A stretch of DNA of 64,000 nt, taken from positions 1 through 64,000 of the forward strand of contig CAJYAI010000002.1 of NCBI GenBank assembly GCA_913064725.1, read 5' to 3'. Below the pieces are notes generated by a model, which did no database searches, was not told where the DNA came from, and saw only the letters and a program-made list of their open reading frames with translations. Positions 25,269-35,308 of this stretch are shown one piece after another; the first letter of the stretch is position 1, and every line of letters starts with the position of its first letter. A program made the position numbers and the translations under genes. Origin of the DNA: an uncultured Alteromonadaceae bacterium. GTDB lineage: Bacteria > Pseudomonadota > Gammaproteobacteria > Pseudomonadales > Halieaceae.

Positions 25269-28028
25269 CTAACGCAACAGTTCGAGGTTGGTTTTTTGCG
25301 CCTGTACCGACGATATGGCGGTGGTCACCTCGGCCAATTTGGCCCTTTCTGCCTCAACGACGTGTTCGGGGGCCCGAGCCGTAAACTTCTCATTAGACAG
25401 CTTACCGGTCAGTCGGGTCTGCTCGCCGCCCAGCCTTGTAAGTTCTTTTTCAAGCCTCTCGAGCTCTTTTGCAAAATCAACAACACCAGCCATTGGGACC
25501 ATTACCTCTATGGTGCCCGCCAGTGCACTGAGTACCGGCATCTGATCTTCATCGGACTGAATGGCTCGGATGGTTGACACTTTTGCGAGCTTTTCTAGCG
25601 ATGGTTTGTGGCGTTGGATGCGCTCCAAGTCTGTGTCTACCGTATTACCCAACACGATATCTAGGCTATCCCCCGGTGGGATATTGGCTTCATTTCTGAT
25701 GGTCCGAATGGCGACGATGATGGTTTTTAACCATTCCATTTCAGCCTCGGCATCTACGTTTACAGCATCGCTGTCTGGCGCCGGCCATTGCGCAAGCATG
25801 ATGGTATCGCCCTGTAATCCTAGCCTTGGAGTCACGTTTTGCCAGATTTCCTCGGTGATAAAGGGAGTGAGCGGATGCATCAGACGCAGTATTGTTTCCA
25901 GCACTTCCAGTAGTGTTTTCAGTGTTCCTTGTCTCAGCTCGCTGGGGGCCGAGTCATCCCACAAAACTGGTTTAGATAATTCTAGATACCAATCGCAGTA
26001 TTCGTTCCATACGAAGTCGTACAATGTTTGCGCCGCATGATCGAAACGGTATTGCTCAAGATTTTTGGTGGTATCCACCACCGCGGTTTGCAGTTTGCTC
26101 CTGATCCACTGATCCGCCAAGCTATATCGATATTCGCAGGTGTGATCGAAGCCCTCCGTGTTCATAAGGACATAACGCGCCGCGTTCCACAATTTGTTGC
26201 AGAAATTTCTAAACCCCTCCATACGTCCGAGGTCGAATTTAATGTCACGACCGGTCGATGCAAGCGAATAAAAGGTATAACGCAATGCGTCGGTACCATA
26301 TCCGGGAATCCCATCCGGGAATTGTCGGCGTGTTGCCTTATCGATTTTCTGCGCTTGTTGGGGCTGCATCAGCGCCGAAGTGCGCTTTTGGACTAGGCTT
26401 TCAATGTCGATGCCATCAATGAGATCGATAGGGTCAAGTACATTGCCCTTCGACTTTGACATCTTTTGCCCTTCGGCGTCTCTTACTAGACCGTGAACGT
26501 AGACCTGCTTGAAGGGAACTTCCTTTTTTAAATGCAGCGACATCATGATCATGCGGGCAACCCAGAAGAAAATGATATCAAATCCAGTTACCAGGACCGA
26601 TGCTGGGTGGAAGCGCTTCAGCTCCTCGGTTTCTCGGGGCCACCCAAGCGTAGAAAAGGTCCAAAGTGCCGAAGAAAACCAGGTGTCCAGGACATCATCA
26701 TCCTGTGTCAGCACGCACGTGTCCGGGAGGTCGTGTGACTTACGAACTGCCGCCTCGTCGTTACCAACGTACACGTTTCCGCTTGAGTCATACCAGGCGG
26801 GTATGCGATGCCCCCACCACAGCTGGCGGCTAATGCACCAATCCTGAATATCCCGCATCCACGAAAAGTAGGTGTTTTCCCATTGTTTAGGGATAAATTC
26901 AACGGCACCAGTCTCAACTGCTTCAATCGCAGGACCCGCTAACTTCTTCGCATCGACATACCACTGAAGCGTCAACCACGGTTCTATGACCACGCCTGAC
27001 CGGTCACCTCTTGGAACCTTCAGCTGGTGATCATCAATCTTCTCGAGTAATCCAAGTGCGTCCATCGCTGCCACCACAGCCTTGCGGCCGTCGAAACGGT
27101 CTAATCCTTGGAATTGCTTCGGCACGTTTTCGTTAAGGCAGGCATCTGCGGTCAATATGTTAATGACTGGCAGCTGGTGGCGTTCGCCCATCGCATAATC
27201 ATTAAAGTCGTGCGCCGGCGTGATCTTCACGCAGCCTGATCCGAAGTCGGCATCGACGTAGTCGTCCGCAATGATAGGGATTTCTCGTCCGGTCAACGGC
27301 AGTAGGATGGTCTGACCGATGAGGTGTGCGTAGCGGTCGTCAACTGGATTTACTGCAACCGCCGTATCGCCGAGCATCGTCTCGGGCCGCGTGGTGGCGA
27401 CAATGACAGCCTCATCGCTGCCCTTGATAGGGTAGCGAAGGTGCCAGAGATAGCCGGCTTCTTCTTCTTGAACGACTTCGAGGTCAGAAATGGCCGTGTG
27501 TAGTTTTGGGTCCCAATTGACGAGGCGCTGGCCACGGTATATTAGACCTTCGTTGTAGAGCTGCACAAAGACCTCTCGGACGGCCTCTGATAGCTCCGGA
27601 TCCATGGTGAAGCGTTCGCGAGACCAATCAACGGACGCACCCAAACGCCTAAGCTGCTGGGTTATTGTTCCACCGGACTCGGCTTTCCATTCCCAAACTT
27701 TATCAATGAAACCATCGCGTCCCAAATCGTGGCGCGATATTCCCTTTGCTTCGAGTTGTCGCTCTACGAGCATTTGCGTTGCTATACCGGCGTGGTCAGT
27801 TCCCACCTGCCAAAGAGTGCTGTGCCCCTTCATACGATGAAAACGGATTAAGGCATCCATGATCGCTTGTTGAAAGCCATGTCCCATATGCAAAGTGCCG
27901 GTCACATTGGGTGGCGGGATTGGAATGCAATACGACAGGTCACCGTCTCTGGGTGCGAAGTGGTTTTTATCCTCCCACTCGCTATACCAACGCGACTCAA
28001 TGTCTCCTGGTGAAAAAGTCTTATCCAT
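25269..28028 (-). CDS. valS: Valyl-tRNA synthetase
   Basis: Class I aminoacyl-tRNA synthetase, 919 aa, charging tRNA-Val with valine. The HIGH motif is [15 protein letters not shown], the editing (CP1) domain contains [17 protein letters not shown], and the KMSKS motif is [16 protein letters not shown]-terminal coiled-coil arm ([19 protein letters not shown]) is the valyl-specific tRNA-binding element. GAGG precedes the ATG. It is third in the pepA-holC-valS unit, a common gammaproteobacterial arrangement. Confidence 0.97.
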   Translation of the reverse strand: MDKTFSPGDIESRWYSEWEDKNHFAPRDGDLSYCIPIPPPNVTGTLHMGHGFQQAIMDALIRFHRMKGHSTLWQVGTDHAGIATQMLVERQLEAKGISRHDLGRDGFIDKVWEWKAESGGTITQQLRRLGASVDWSRERFTMDPELSEAVREVFVQLYNEGLIYRGQRLVNWDPKLHTAISDLEVVQEEEAGYLWHLRYPIKGSDEAVIVATTRPETMLGDTAVAVNPVDDRYAHLIGQTILLPLTGREIPIIADDYVDADFGSGCVKITPAHDFNDYAMGERHQLPVINILTADACLNENVPKQFQGLDRFDGRKAVVAAMDALGLLEKIDDHQLKVPRGDRSGVVIEPWLTLQWYVDAKKLAGPAIEAVETGAVEFIPKQWENTYFSWMRDIQDWCISRQLWWGHRIPAWYDSSGNVYVGNDEAAVRKSHDLPDTCVLTQDDDVLDTWFSSALWTFSTLGWPRETEELKRFHPASVLVTGFDIIFFWVARMIMMSLHLKKEVPFKQVYVHGLVRDAEGQKMSKSKGNVLDPIDLIDGIDIESLVQKRTSALMQPQQAQKIDKATRRQFPDGIPGYGTDALRYTFYSLASTGRDIKFDLGRMEGFRNFCNKLWNAARYVLMNTEGFDHTCEYRYSLADQWIRSKLQTAVVDTTKNLEQYRFDHAAQTLYDFVWNEYCDWYLELSKPVLWDDSAPSELRQGTLKTLLEVLETILRLMHPLTPFITEEIWQNVTPRLGLQGDTIMLAQWPAPDSDAVNVDAEAEMEWLKTIIVAIRTIRNEANIPPGDSLDIVLGNTVDTDLERIQRHKPSLEKLAKVSTIRAIQSDEDQMPVLSALAGTIEVMVPMAGVVDFAKELERLEKELTRLGGEQTRLTGKLSNEKFTARAPEHVVEAERAKLAEVTTAISSVQAQKTNLELLR

Positions 28029-28058
28029 GAATTGAATGAACCTCGTACGCTCGTCGCA

Positions 28059-28076
28059 CCTTGCTAAACTTGCTAA
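28059..28076 (-). repeat. 9-bp tandem duplication across the holC stop codon
   Basis: On the minus strand TTAGCAAGT is followed directly by TTAGCAAGG, matching at 8 of 9 bases. The TAG stop of holC (28073-28075) lies in the first unit. Confidence 0.7.
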
Positions 28077-28495
28077 GACAGATCATGTTTACTGAGAGGA
28101 TATCCACGATCTTTGTAGTGTCGCCACGCGCTGCGCAGTGCCTCTAATGAGTCGGCATCCTGAGTCACAACCTCTGCCACTCGTTGAAACCGCGCAAAAT
28201 AACTTGGTGGCGTTAATGCCAAATTAATCAACACATCATCGTGCGACGCTGGCGGCAGGTCATACGTCAGAACTACCTGTTCCTCGGGATCCGCGGATGC
28301 AAGACTATGTGGCACGAAGCTGGCTGGCTTAAAGTCCCATAGATACTGGTCTAAGGCTTCCATCTGTCCTTGCGATGCGCAGTTTATAAAAATGCGATGC
28401 CCCCTGCCGAGCGCTTTTTCAGCAAGTCGGGCGGCTACGCTCAGGCGAGCCTCAGCGCCGGCAGAATTAACCACATAAAAGTCGACTCGTGTCAT
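28073..28495 (-). CDS. holC: DNA polymerase III chi subunit
   Basis: Clamp-loader accessory subunit of the replicase, 140 aa, which links the clamp loader (with psi) to single-strand DNA-binding protein. The chi fold starts with [36 protein letters not shown] and continues with [17 protein letters not shown], typical of the family. It lies seven bases after pepA and 44 bases before valS on the same strand, the usual pepA-holC-valS order. Confidence 0.92.
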   Translation of the reverse strand: MTRVDFYVVNSAGAEARLSVAARLAEKALGRGHRIFINCASQGQMEALDQYLWDFKPASFVPHSLASADPEEQVVLTYDLPPASHDDVLINLALTPPSYFARFQRVAEVVTQDADSLEALRSAWRHYKDRGYPLSKHDLS

Positions 28496-28502
28496 GAACG
28501 CG

Positions 28503-29996
28503 TTAACGGCCGGACTTTTGACGGAGATACTCTACTAGCAGCGGTACCGGACGTCCTGTTGCGCCTTTTTGCATACTCTGAAATGCCGTGCCTGCCACAT
28601 CGAGGTGTGCCCACTTGTACTTTTCTGCGAAGCGAGCCAAAAAGCAGGCGGCGGTGATGCTGCCCGCAGTACCCGTGCCAATATTCTGCATATCTGCATA
28701 TTTACTGTTTAGCTGTCGGTCATATCGCTTATTGATTGGCAGACGCCACGCTTCGTCGCCTGATGCTGTACCGGCGTTACCGAGCGCCTCTGCGAGTCCG
28801 TCATCATTTGCAAACAAGCCAGATGCTTCATATCCGAGAGACATGATAATTGCACCCGTGAGTGTCGCTATATCGACCACTTCTTTGGGCTTAAAACGCT
28901 CCACGTAGGTGAGCGCATCGCACAATACCAAGCGTCCCTCGGCATCCGTATTCAGTATTTCAATGGTTTTGCCGGACATTGATGTAACGACATCTCCGGG
29001 CTTGGTTGCTCGACCGCTGGGCATGTTTTCCGCGGCGGCGACGACGCCAATGACATTGACGTTAAGGCCCAGTTCGGCAACCACTTGCATGACGCCAAAA
29101 ACCGAACCGGCGCCGCCCATATCAAATTTCATGGATTCCATGCCTTTCGGTGGCTTTAGCGAAATACCGCCGGTATCGAAAGTGATGCCTTTTCCGACAA
29201 GGCAGTAGGGCGCTTGTTTAGCGGGCCCACCAGCGTATTTCATGACGATGAGCTTCGACGGCTCGTCACTACCGTGGCCCACTGACAGCAGTGAACCCAT
29301 GCCAAGGTCCGCCATTTTTTTCTCATCGAGGACATTGACCGATATCGTGTCAAATCGGCGTCCAAGTGCACGCCCTTCCTTAGCGAGGTAGGACGGTGTA
29401 CATACATTCCCCGGTAAGTTGACGAGTTCGCGGGTTAGGTTGGCGCCATTGCCTATAGACTGCCCGGTCGTGAGGGCTTTTTTCGCTCGAGTCATTGGCA
29501 GCATATCGCCCGCCGCAACGGATAACTTCTTCAGACTGGGACCGGATTTTGGCGTCCCCAACGTAGCGGTGTAGTGATAGCAACTCATGACAACATCGCG
29601 ACTTAAAAATTCTAGAAAACGTTCGAGCTGATCAGCATCATCGGATACGACCTCGGCAATCACCGTGGCCGCTTTTACATTTGATCCCGCGAGTGCTTTT
29701 GCGATCGCGCCAGTGACAGTCAGTTGCGCGTCGAGGTCAAAGGCAGATCGCTCGCCACATCCAATTGCCAATACTCTGGCAATGCGGGTGTCTCCGATCA
29801 TGCTGGCGACTTTCCCTAACTTGGCGCTGGCATCTCCAATATCCATTGCGCGTTGCAACACATCGCCCGTGGCCTTGCTGACAGCTGAGGCGGTTGCACT
29901 AAGGTCTTCGCCAGCAAAAAGTGGAATAACGATAATGTCTGTCTTCGAGGTTGCTATGCTGGATAGTTTCGATGCGTGAACACTGACGTTGCTCAT
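28503..29996 (-). CDS. pepA: Leucyl aminopeptidase
   Basis: M17 family aminopeptidase, 497 aa. The family signature NTDAEGRLVLCDAL is intact, and LVGKGITFDTGGISLKP carries the first metal-binding and catalytic lysine region. The N-terminal regulatory/DNA-binding lobe (residues 1-160) is present at full length. In other gammaproteobacteria PepA also acts as an accessory DNA-binding protein at plasmid cer sites and carAB; whether that applies here is unknown. It is first in the operon and divergent from lptF. Confidence 0.96.
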   Translation of the reverse strand: MSNVSVHASKLSSIATSKTDIIVIPLFAGEDLSATASAVSKATGDVLQRAMDIGDASAKLGKVASMIGDTRIARVLAIGCGERSAFDLDAQLTVTGAIAKALAGSNVKAATVIAEVVSDDADQLERFLEFLSRDVVMSCYHYTATLGTPKSGPSLKKLSVAAGDMLPMTRAKKALTTGQSIGNGANLTRELVNLPGNVCTPSYLAKEGRALGRRFDTISVNVLDEKKMADLGMGSLLSVGHGSDEPSKLIVMKYAGGPAKQAPYCLVGKGITFDTGGISLKPPKGMESMKFDMGGAGSVFGVMQVVAELGLNVNVIGVVAAAENMPSGRATKPGDVVTSMSGKTIEILNTDAEGRLVLCDALTYVERFKPKEVVDIATLTGAIIMSLGYEASGLFANDDGLAEALGNAGTASGDEAWRLPINKRYDRQLNSKYADMQNIGTGTAGSITAACFLARFAEKYKWAHLDVAGTAFQSMQKGATGRPVPLLVEYLRQKSGR

Positions 29997-30105
29997 GGTA
30001 TTTCCTTACGTAAATCGGGCTGGCTAAACTGGCGCGTAGTGTATGATGATGCGCAGCAGAACTAAACCTCGATAGTCAATTAAGCAACCCCAATTGTGAC
30101 TGAAC

Positions 30106-31200
30106 ATGCGCACATTACGGTACCTTACGTCCGATGTTATGACACACACACTGGCTGTATCGCTGGTGTTGTTTTTAGTCGTATTCAGCGGTCGCTTTAT
30201 AAAGTATCTCACTGAGGCCGCTATAGGCGACTTGGCTGCGGGCATACTTCTACCGGTTATGCTTTACAAGTTGCCGGCATTTTTCGAATTAATTCTGCCA
30301 CTGGGCTTTTATGTTGGCTTGCTACTATCATTTGGAAGGCTGTATGCAGACAGCGAAATGGTGGTTTTCAGAGCAAGCGGTATAAGTCAGTTTCAGCTAT
30401 TGCGTCTTGTCGCACCGGTGGTATTACTAGTTACTGTTACGGTGGCGCTTATTTCACTCTTTCTGGGGCCATACGGTGCGTCAAAGGCCAATCAACTTCT
30501 GGCTGAGCCACGATCTGCAGAGGGGATGCATGTGCTCTCAGAAGGACGCTTTAAGAAGCAACGAGGTGGTGACTACGTTACTTACGTCGAACGCATTGAG
30601 GAAGGCGGACTAATGGAAACGGTCTTTGTCGCAGAGCGCCAAAGGTCAGAGTCGGGCATTACGCTCTCTGCCACACTCGCAGACACCGGTTATATCGATA
30701 TCGATCCGTCGACTGCGAGGCGCTACCTAGTCTTGTCAAATGGTAAGCGCTACGACGTAACTCCAGGTAGCGCTGAATTGACGGCAGTACAGTTTAAGGC
30801 CTATCGATCACTTATTCCTCAGGTCGAGGGTGGGCTGCGGTCGCAAGTTTATGGTGAAACACTGGCGACGCACCGGCTGCTTCAAAGCCAAACCCCTGAG
30901 CATCTTGCAATAGTCGGCTGGCGAGTATCGCTACCGGTAATTGTGCCAATCGTGGCGCTGTTTGCTATTCCGCTCAGCAGAACAGACGCTAGGCGCGGGC
31001 GCTACGCCCGTCTGGGACCGGCTCTTTCGATTTTTTTGCTTTATTTTATTCTATTGTCGCAAGCTCGGACTGTGTCGGAGGAAACAGGTTCGGCCCTGAT
31101 GTATATCGGTGTGCACATGACTTTCGCCGCAGTTGGTGGCGCTCTGTTGTGGCTAGATGACATCAGTGCTTGGTTTAGGAAAACGCGTGAAGCAGCTTAA
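30106..31200 (+). CDS. lptF: LPS export permease LptF
   Basis: Inner-membrane subunit of the LptB2FG transporter, which extracts lipopolysaccharide from the inner membrane, 364 aa. Three N-terminal helices (for example HTLAVSLVLFLVVFSG), a periplasmic beta-jellyroll domain (about residues 130-260) and three C-terminal helices follow the family plan. The start is MRTLRYLTSDVM. The next gene, lptG, starts inside its last codons, so the two are coupled. pepA is divergent, as in many gammaproteobacteria. Confidence 0.95.
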   Translation: MRTLRYLTSDVMTHTLAVSLVLFLVVFSGRFIKYLTEAAIGDLAAGILLPVMLYKLPAFFELILPLGFYVGLLLSFGRLYADSEMVVFRASGISQFQLLRLVAPVVLLVTVTVALISLFLGPYGASKANQLLAEPRSAEGMHVLSEGRFKKQRGGDYVTYVERIEEGGLMETVFVAERQRSESGITLSATLADTGYIDIDPSTARRYLVLSNGKRYDVTPGSAELTAVQFKAYRSLIPQVEGGLRSQVYGETLATHRLLQSQTPEHLAIVGWRVSLPVIVPIVALFAIPLSRTDARRGRYARLGPALSIFLLYFILLSQARTVSEETGSALMYIGVHMTFAAVGGALLWLDDISAWFRKTREAA

Positions 31201-32248
31201 CCACTACCTGCTAAGCACGTTGTTCTGGGCAATTTTAGGGGTCCTTGTGGTGTTGGTGCTTTTGGACGGTCTGAGCGATCTCATCGATGGTTTGGGCGAT
31301 CTCAGTAGCACCTATAGCTTCACAGATTTACTGATTTACATTGGTTTGACCTTACCTCGGCGGATCGAAGAATTTGTCCCTTTTGCCACACTGATCGGTG
31401 CCTTATTTGGGCTGGGGCGGTTGGGCTCAAGTAGTGAGTTGACGATTATCCGTGGTGCCGGGGTCTCTATGCCGCAGCTCGCTTGGATGGCCGTTAAGCC
31501 CGCCCTACTAGTCGCCATGGGGGGGCTGGCTATCGGTGAATTCGTTGCGCCCGTGTCTGAGCAAATCGCGGTTAGTCAGCGTGCGATGGCGCAGCGTGAT
31601 GATCCGAATCTAGCGGGACGGTATGGCGCTTGGAATCGCGATGGGAGGACGTTTGTTCACGTCGATGCAGTTCAGCGAGGCGGCTTAATCTTTGGTGTCA
31701 CGCTCATTGAGTTTAATGACGCCGGTGCACTGACGCGATCTGTCAGTGCCGATCGAGGCACATTCCAGGGCGACCGCTGGCTTCTAGAAGGCGTATCTAC
31801 CACTGAGTTAACGACTTCTGGTACGTCTGTGACGCGTCAAACGACTCGCGAATGGCGTTCTGGCATCACCCCCAACTTATTGACATTGGATACCGTAAAG
31901 CCTGAGAGTTTGCCGGTGACACAGCTCTGGCAGTACGCGGCTTATTTGAGGAATCAGGGTTTATTAGCCAATGATATCGAGTTCGCGTTTTGGAATAAGG
32001 TATTACAACCCCTTTCGTGCGCGGGCCTCGTCGTTCTTGCAATGTCATTTATCTTTGGCCCATTGCGGGAGACTAATATGAGTGCCCGAATCTTTGCTGG
32101 CGTTCTAGCGGGCGTAGTCTTTCGCATCAGCCAAGATTTTTTTGGACCGGTAACCCTACTAGCCGGTTTAAGCGGTGGCGTTGCCGCAATGCTGACGGTA
32201 GCGCTGTGTTGGGGTGTCGGTTTGGCGTTGTTGTTAAGACGACAATAG
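31187..32248 (+). CDS. lptG: LPS export permease LptG
   Basis: Second permease of the LPS exporter, partner of LptF, about 353 aa. I choose the GTG at 31187 (VKQLNHYLLSTLFW) because the first ten track residues are hydrophilic and unlike the family. This start overlaps the end of lptF by 14 bases. Six hydrophobic helices flank a periplasmic domain, with the typical DGLSDLIDGLGDL loop after the first helix and LPRRIEEFVPFATLIG in the coupling region. It ends one base from the convergent RDD gene. Confidence 0.94.
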   Translation: MKQLNHYLLSTLFWAILGVLVVLVLLDGLSDLIDGLGDLSSTYSFTDLLIYIGLTLPRRIEEFVPFATLIGALFGLGRLGSSSELTIIRGAGVSMPQLAWMAVKPALLVAMGGLAIGEFVAPVSEQIAVSQRAMAQRDDPNLAGRYGAWNRDGRTFVHVDAVQRGGLIFGVTLIEFNDAGALTRSVSADRGTFQGDRWLLEGVSTTELTTSGTSVTRQTTREWRSGITPNLLTLDTVKPESLPVTQLWQYAAYLRNQGLLANDIEFAFWNKVLQPLSCAGLVVLAMSFIFGPLRETNMSARIFAGVLAGVVFRISQDFFGPVTLLAGLSGGVAAMLTVALCWGVGLALLLRRQ

Positions 32249-32797
32249 TCACGGTTTCCTCATGCCTTTGTTGCGAGGTGGCGTCAATCGTAAGTGGCTT
32301 TGAGATACGTAATCGTGAAAATATAGGCGCTCAGTGTTCGTCCAACGCCATAAAAATCCCGATGAAGCGATGATGCCTGATGTCACGTAAAGCACTATAC
32401 CCGCCGAGCGAATGTCAAAAAACACATAGGGTATTAACGCTAAGATGAGGGGGATAGAAGCGCTGATCACTCTGATCGTTGCCTGTTGCCAGGAAATAGG
32501 CGCCAGACCGACGCGGGATACAAGTTTCACTCGCCATGCTTGCATGCCAAGTGTTTGGCCTTTTTGTCGCCAAAACACGCCGTAAAAGCCAATTAAAGCG
32601 GCGTAGCCGAGAAGCCATTGTTGCCAGGCGGGTACCGATCGCGTAGCGGCTGTTTCGACTGGACCATGCACTGCGAGCAGAGCGGCGGATGTCAGCATAA
32701 GGAGTGGAACAATAAGGAATAGATCGTAAACCATAGCGACCAGGTGACGCCAAACTGGGAGTTCGGCAAGCGCGTCATGTTCGGCGGAAAGAGCCAT
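32249..32797 (-). CDS. RDD-family membrane protein
   Basis: Small integral membrane protein of about 182 aa carrying the RDD domain. WRHLVAMVYDLFLIVPLLML supplies the conserved Arg and first Asp; three or four hydrophobic helices follow. Its function is unknown (transport has been suggested for relatives). An RDD gene next to lptG is common in gammaproteobacteria. ATG at 32797 is preferred over the adjacent in-frame GTG because of the GGA spacing. It lies 19 bases after the hypothetical gene at 33194, so they may be co-transcribed. Confidence 0.85.
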   Translation of the reverse strand: MALSAEHDALAELPVWRHLVAMVYDLFLIVPLLMLTSAALLAVHGPVETAATRSVPAWQQWLLGYAALIGFYGVFWRQKGQTLGMQAWRVKLVSRVGLAPISWQQATIRVISASIPLILALIPYVFFDIRSAGIVLYVTSGIIASSGFLWRWTNTERLYFHDYVSQSHLRLTPPRNKGMRKP

Positions 32798-32816
32798 CAC
32801 AGGTTTCCTATCGTGA

Positions 32817-33194
32817 TTAATTCTCCAATTGTAAGTGATCTGTCCTTACTTTCGGAGGCGTCCTGTCACGCGGGTAGTTCGGTATCGTTTCGCCTGCGGC
32901 GGCAAGCGTCAATGGCGGTATTTTGTCATGATTTGGCTTGGTGGCGGTTTCGAGACTGTCGGCTGAGTTGACGTCGACAATGCTGACATATCCACCCCAG
33001 GACTCGAATTGTGTTGACAGTTGTTCGGCTTCTGCGAGGGAGCAATTCCGTTTTATTCGGTGCGTCTTGCCATTGACTAAAATGGTTGCCTGCTCAAGAG
33101 GTAAGTTAAATGTCAGCTGAAGTTGGGACTCAATGTATTGCAGTATCTCTGCGTCGACTGAGCTACCATCGAACCAAACGTCGAACGAAGCCAT
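32817..33194 (-). CDS. Hypothetical protein, 125 aa
   Basis: I do not recognise the family with confidence. The first 75 residues (FDVWFDGSSVDAEILQYIE, then NGKTHRIKRNCSLAEAEQL) form a compact alpha/beta unit, reminiscent of the small ferredoxin-like domain seen at the N-terminus of some proteobacterial membrane proteins. The last 45 residues are polar and proline-rich and are probably disordered. No signal peptide or helix is visible. GAGGG lies upstream of the ATG at 33194. It precedes the RDD gene on the same strand and is divergent from bolA. Confidence 0.6.
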   Translation of the reverse strand: MASFDVWFDGSSVDAEILQYIESQLQLTFNLPLEQATILVNGKTHRIKRNCSLAEAEQLSTQFESWGGYVSIVDVNSADSLETATKPNHDKIPPLTLAAAGETIPNYPRDRTPPKVRTDHLQLEN

Positions 33195-33261
33195 CACGTA
33201 AACCCTCGCGTCCTTTAATGCCCATCTGATATTCTTGCACTACGTAGTGAGAGTCAATCGT

Positions 33262-33570
33262 ATGTCAACCATCCAAGATCACGTAAAACAGAGTCTGGCT
33301 GAGCGCTTTTCCCCGCTTTTTCTGGAGACTGTGAATGAAAGCCACATGCATAATGTACCGCCAGGTTCGGAAAGCCATTTTAAGGTGACGTTGGTATCTT
33401 CGGAGTTTGATGGACTGCGGATGGTCAAACGACATCAACAAGTTTACCAAGCATTGTCTGACTTAATGGGGTCGCCAATTCATGCGCTGGCATTACACAC
33501 CTATACTGAGGCGGAGTGGGCTGCGAGAAGTGGATCGCCAGCTTCACCCAAGTGCCTTGGTGGAAGTTAG
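33262..33570 (+). CDS. BolA-family protein
   Basis: Small stress-associated protein of 102 aa that in relatives pairs with monothiol glutaredoxins in iron-sulfur handling. The ATG at 33262 ([16 protein letters not shown]) starts the domain; the track adds nine upstream codons. Family features are [22 protein letters not shown] and [15 protein letters not shown], followed by the conserved [14 protein letters not shown] segment. It is three bases before trhO, so the two are co-transcribed. BolA or its paralogue IbaG cannot be separated with certainty; the length favours BolA. Confidence 0.9.
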   Translation: MSTIQDHVKQSLAERFSPLFLETVNESHMHNVPPGSESHFKVTLVSSEFDGLRMVKRHQQVYQALSDLMGSPIHALALHTYTEAEWAARSGSPASPKCLGGS

Positions 33571-33572
33571 GC

Positions 33573-34514
33573 GTGACATCGGTCGTCGAACCCAGCAACA
33601 CGCAAGTAGTCGCGCTTTACCGTTTTGTGCGTCTTGATGATTTCAAAGCCTTGCGTGAGCCGCTATTGACCTTTTGTACACAACGCCAGATCAAGGGCAC
33701 GCTGCTATTAGCCCATGAAGGGATAAACGGCACGATATCAGGGACCCCCGACGCTATTTCCGAGGTGCTGGCTTACTTGAGATCTGACGACAGATTGGCT
33801 GATTTGGATTGCAAAGTATCCTTTCACGAGGAGCGCCCGTTCCTGAGAATGAAGGTCAAGTTAAAGCGCGAAATCGTGACTATGGGTGTTGAAGATATTG
33901 ACCCCAATCAATGTGTCGGCCACTACGCTTCGCCCGATCAATGGAACGACTTGATCGACGATCCGGAAGTGTTAGTCGTCGACACGCGTAATGCCTACGA
34001 GGTCGAGATCGGAACCTTCCGCGGCGCGCTGAGCCCAAATACCAATAGCTTCAGGGAGTTCCCCGATTGGGTTGACCGTAATCTAGATCCCAGCAAGCAT
34101 AAAAAGATCGCTATGTTTTGCACTGGCGGTATTCGTTGCGAGAAGTCGACGTCGCTGCTAGTTGCCAAGGGCTTTAAAGATGTTTGGCATCTTAAGGGTG
34201 GTATTTTGAATTATCTCGAGAAGACGCCAAGAGATACGACGCGGTGGGAGGGGGAGTGTTTCGTCTTTGACAGTCGCGTTGCCGTTAACCACGAGCTGCA
34301 AAAGGGAAGCTATGATCAGTGCTTTGCCTGCCGGTTCCCCATCGACGAGGCGCAAAAACAGTCGTCGTTTTATGTGCCCGGTATCTCATGCCCTCGTTGT
34401 TATGACGAGCACAGTGCAGATCAGAAGGCGCGTTTTGCTGAGCGTCAGCGTCAGATAACACTCGCCAAAGCGCGTGGGGAGGTTCATCTTGGTGCAGCAG
34501 CGCCAGACGGGTAG
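33573..34514 (+). CDS. trhO: tRNA uridine(34) hydroxylase, rhodanese-like (TrhO/YceA)
   Basis: Hydroxylates wobble uridine 34 in tRNAs as the first step towards cmo5U-type modifications in relatives, about 313 aa. The N-terminal acylphosphatase-like part ([17 protein letters not shown]) leads to a rhodanese domain with the active-site loop [13 protein letters not shown] cysteine-rich C-terminal tail ([18 protein letters not shown]) is present. I prefer the GTG at 33573, with GGAAG upstream, over the track's ATG inside bolA. It is coupled to bolA. Confidence 0.92.
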   Translation: MTSVVEPSNTQVVALYRFVRLDDFKALREPLLTFCTQRQIKGTLLLAHEGINGTISGTPDAISEVLAYLRSDDRLADLDCKVSFHEERPFLRMKVKLKREIVTMGVEDIDPNQCVGHYASPDQWNDLIDDPEVLVVDTRNAYEVEIGTFRGALSPNTNSFREFPDWVDRNLDPSKHKKIAMFCTGGIRCEKSTSLLVAKGFKDVWHLKGGILNYLEKTPRDTTRWEGECFVFDSRVAVNHELQKGSYDQCFACRFPIDEAQKQSSFYVPGISCPRCYDEHSADQKARFAERQRQITLAKARGEVHLGAAAPDG

Positions 34515-34516
34515 TA

Positions 34517-35278
34517 TTAATGACTGTCGCTGGGCAAGTGCGCGAGCGCGAACGCCAGCGATACGCTCGAGGAGTCGCCGCTCGAAATAATGCCAATGGC
34601 CTCCAGTTCCCCGCCCGGTAAACGGCGAGCAACCAAACCTCCAGAGTCTCCCTTTTTAAGACCGCAGTTGAGAGTGATTATTTTCTCTACCGATGAACCG
34701 GGACAGATCAAACTCCGTTGTTCAGATTGTCCTCCTGTTGAGATGCCGCCCCAGCCAATACCAATCAACGATTCAGCAGCTGATGCGGGTTGTGAGCTAA
34801 TTCGAATCGGAGTTATGTCTGCAAAGGCGTCTGCTGGCGCGGTCATTACAAGCCAATCATTCGCCATGTTGCCGCCAGATCGCACGATCCTTACGCTCAC
34901 AGTCTGTCCCAAGATAGAGACAGTGGGTGATTTTTGTAGAGATAGCTCACCGTCAATGCAGTGCCAAGCGGATAAGAGAATTGCACTATGCTCATCTTTG
35001 TTGATCAAAAAAGCGCTGCAACGCTCGATGAAGTGTCGTCGCACACCTGTTTCTATCCGTTGCAAACTAATCTCAAAAGGCAGTACGAAACGACGTTCAT
35101 GGGTTGTTAGGTGTGAGTCGTCAAGCTGATCCCCAGAGACCGCGTGCATCGCGCTAAATAACAGCAATACGACGGTAAAAACGGCAACATTTAACCGAGT
35201 GTATTGCAAAAACGCAGGAACGCAGCGATGAAACACTTCTTGCACCTCGCGGATCGGAGTGATTAAGTGGCGCCCCAT
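34517..35278 (-). CDS. Trypsin-like serine protease, membrane-anchored or secreted
   Basis: Chymotrypsin-fold protease candidate of 253 aa. The ATG at 35278 is preferred because the longer track start runs into the 5' end of rarD. The hydrophobic segment LNVAVFTVVLLLFSAMHAVSG (about residues 29-49) is an N-terminal anchor or long signal peptide. Triad segments: ILLSAWHCIDG (His), NMANDWLVMTAP (probable Asp) and CGLKKGDSGGLVARR (Ser). The cysteines near CPGSS and NCGLKK may form disulfides, fitting an extracytoplasmic site. It has no PDZ domain, so it is not a DegP-type enzyme. The substrate is unknown. Confidence 0.75.
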   Translation of the reverse strand: MGRHLITPIREVQEVFHRCVPAFLQYTRLNVAVFTVVLLLFSAMHAVSGDQLDDSHLTTHERRFVLPFEISLQRIETGVRRHFIERCSAFLINKDEHSAILLSAWHCIDGELSLQKSPTVSILGQTVSVRIVRSGGNMANDWLVMTAPADAFADITPIRISSQPASAAESLIGIGWGGISTGGQSEQRSLICPGSSVEKIITLNCGLKKGDSGGLVARRLPGGELEAIGIISSGDSSSVSLAFALAHLPSDSH

Positions 35279-35308
35279 TTCATGGCAACGCGATAGGGAC
35301 CATATCAG

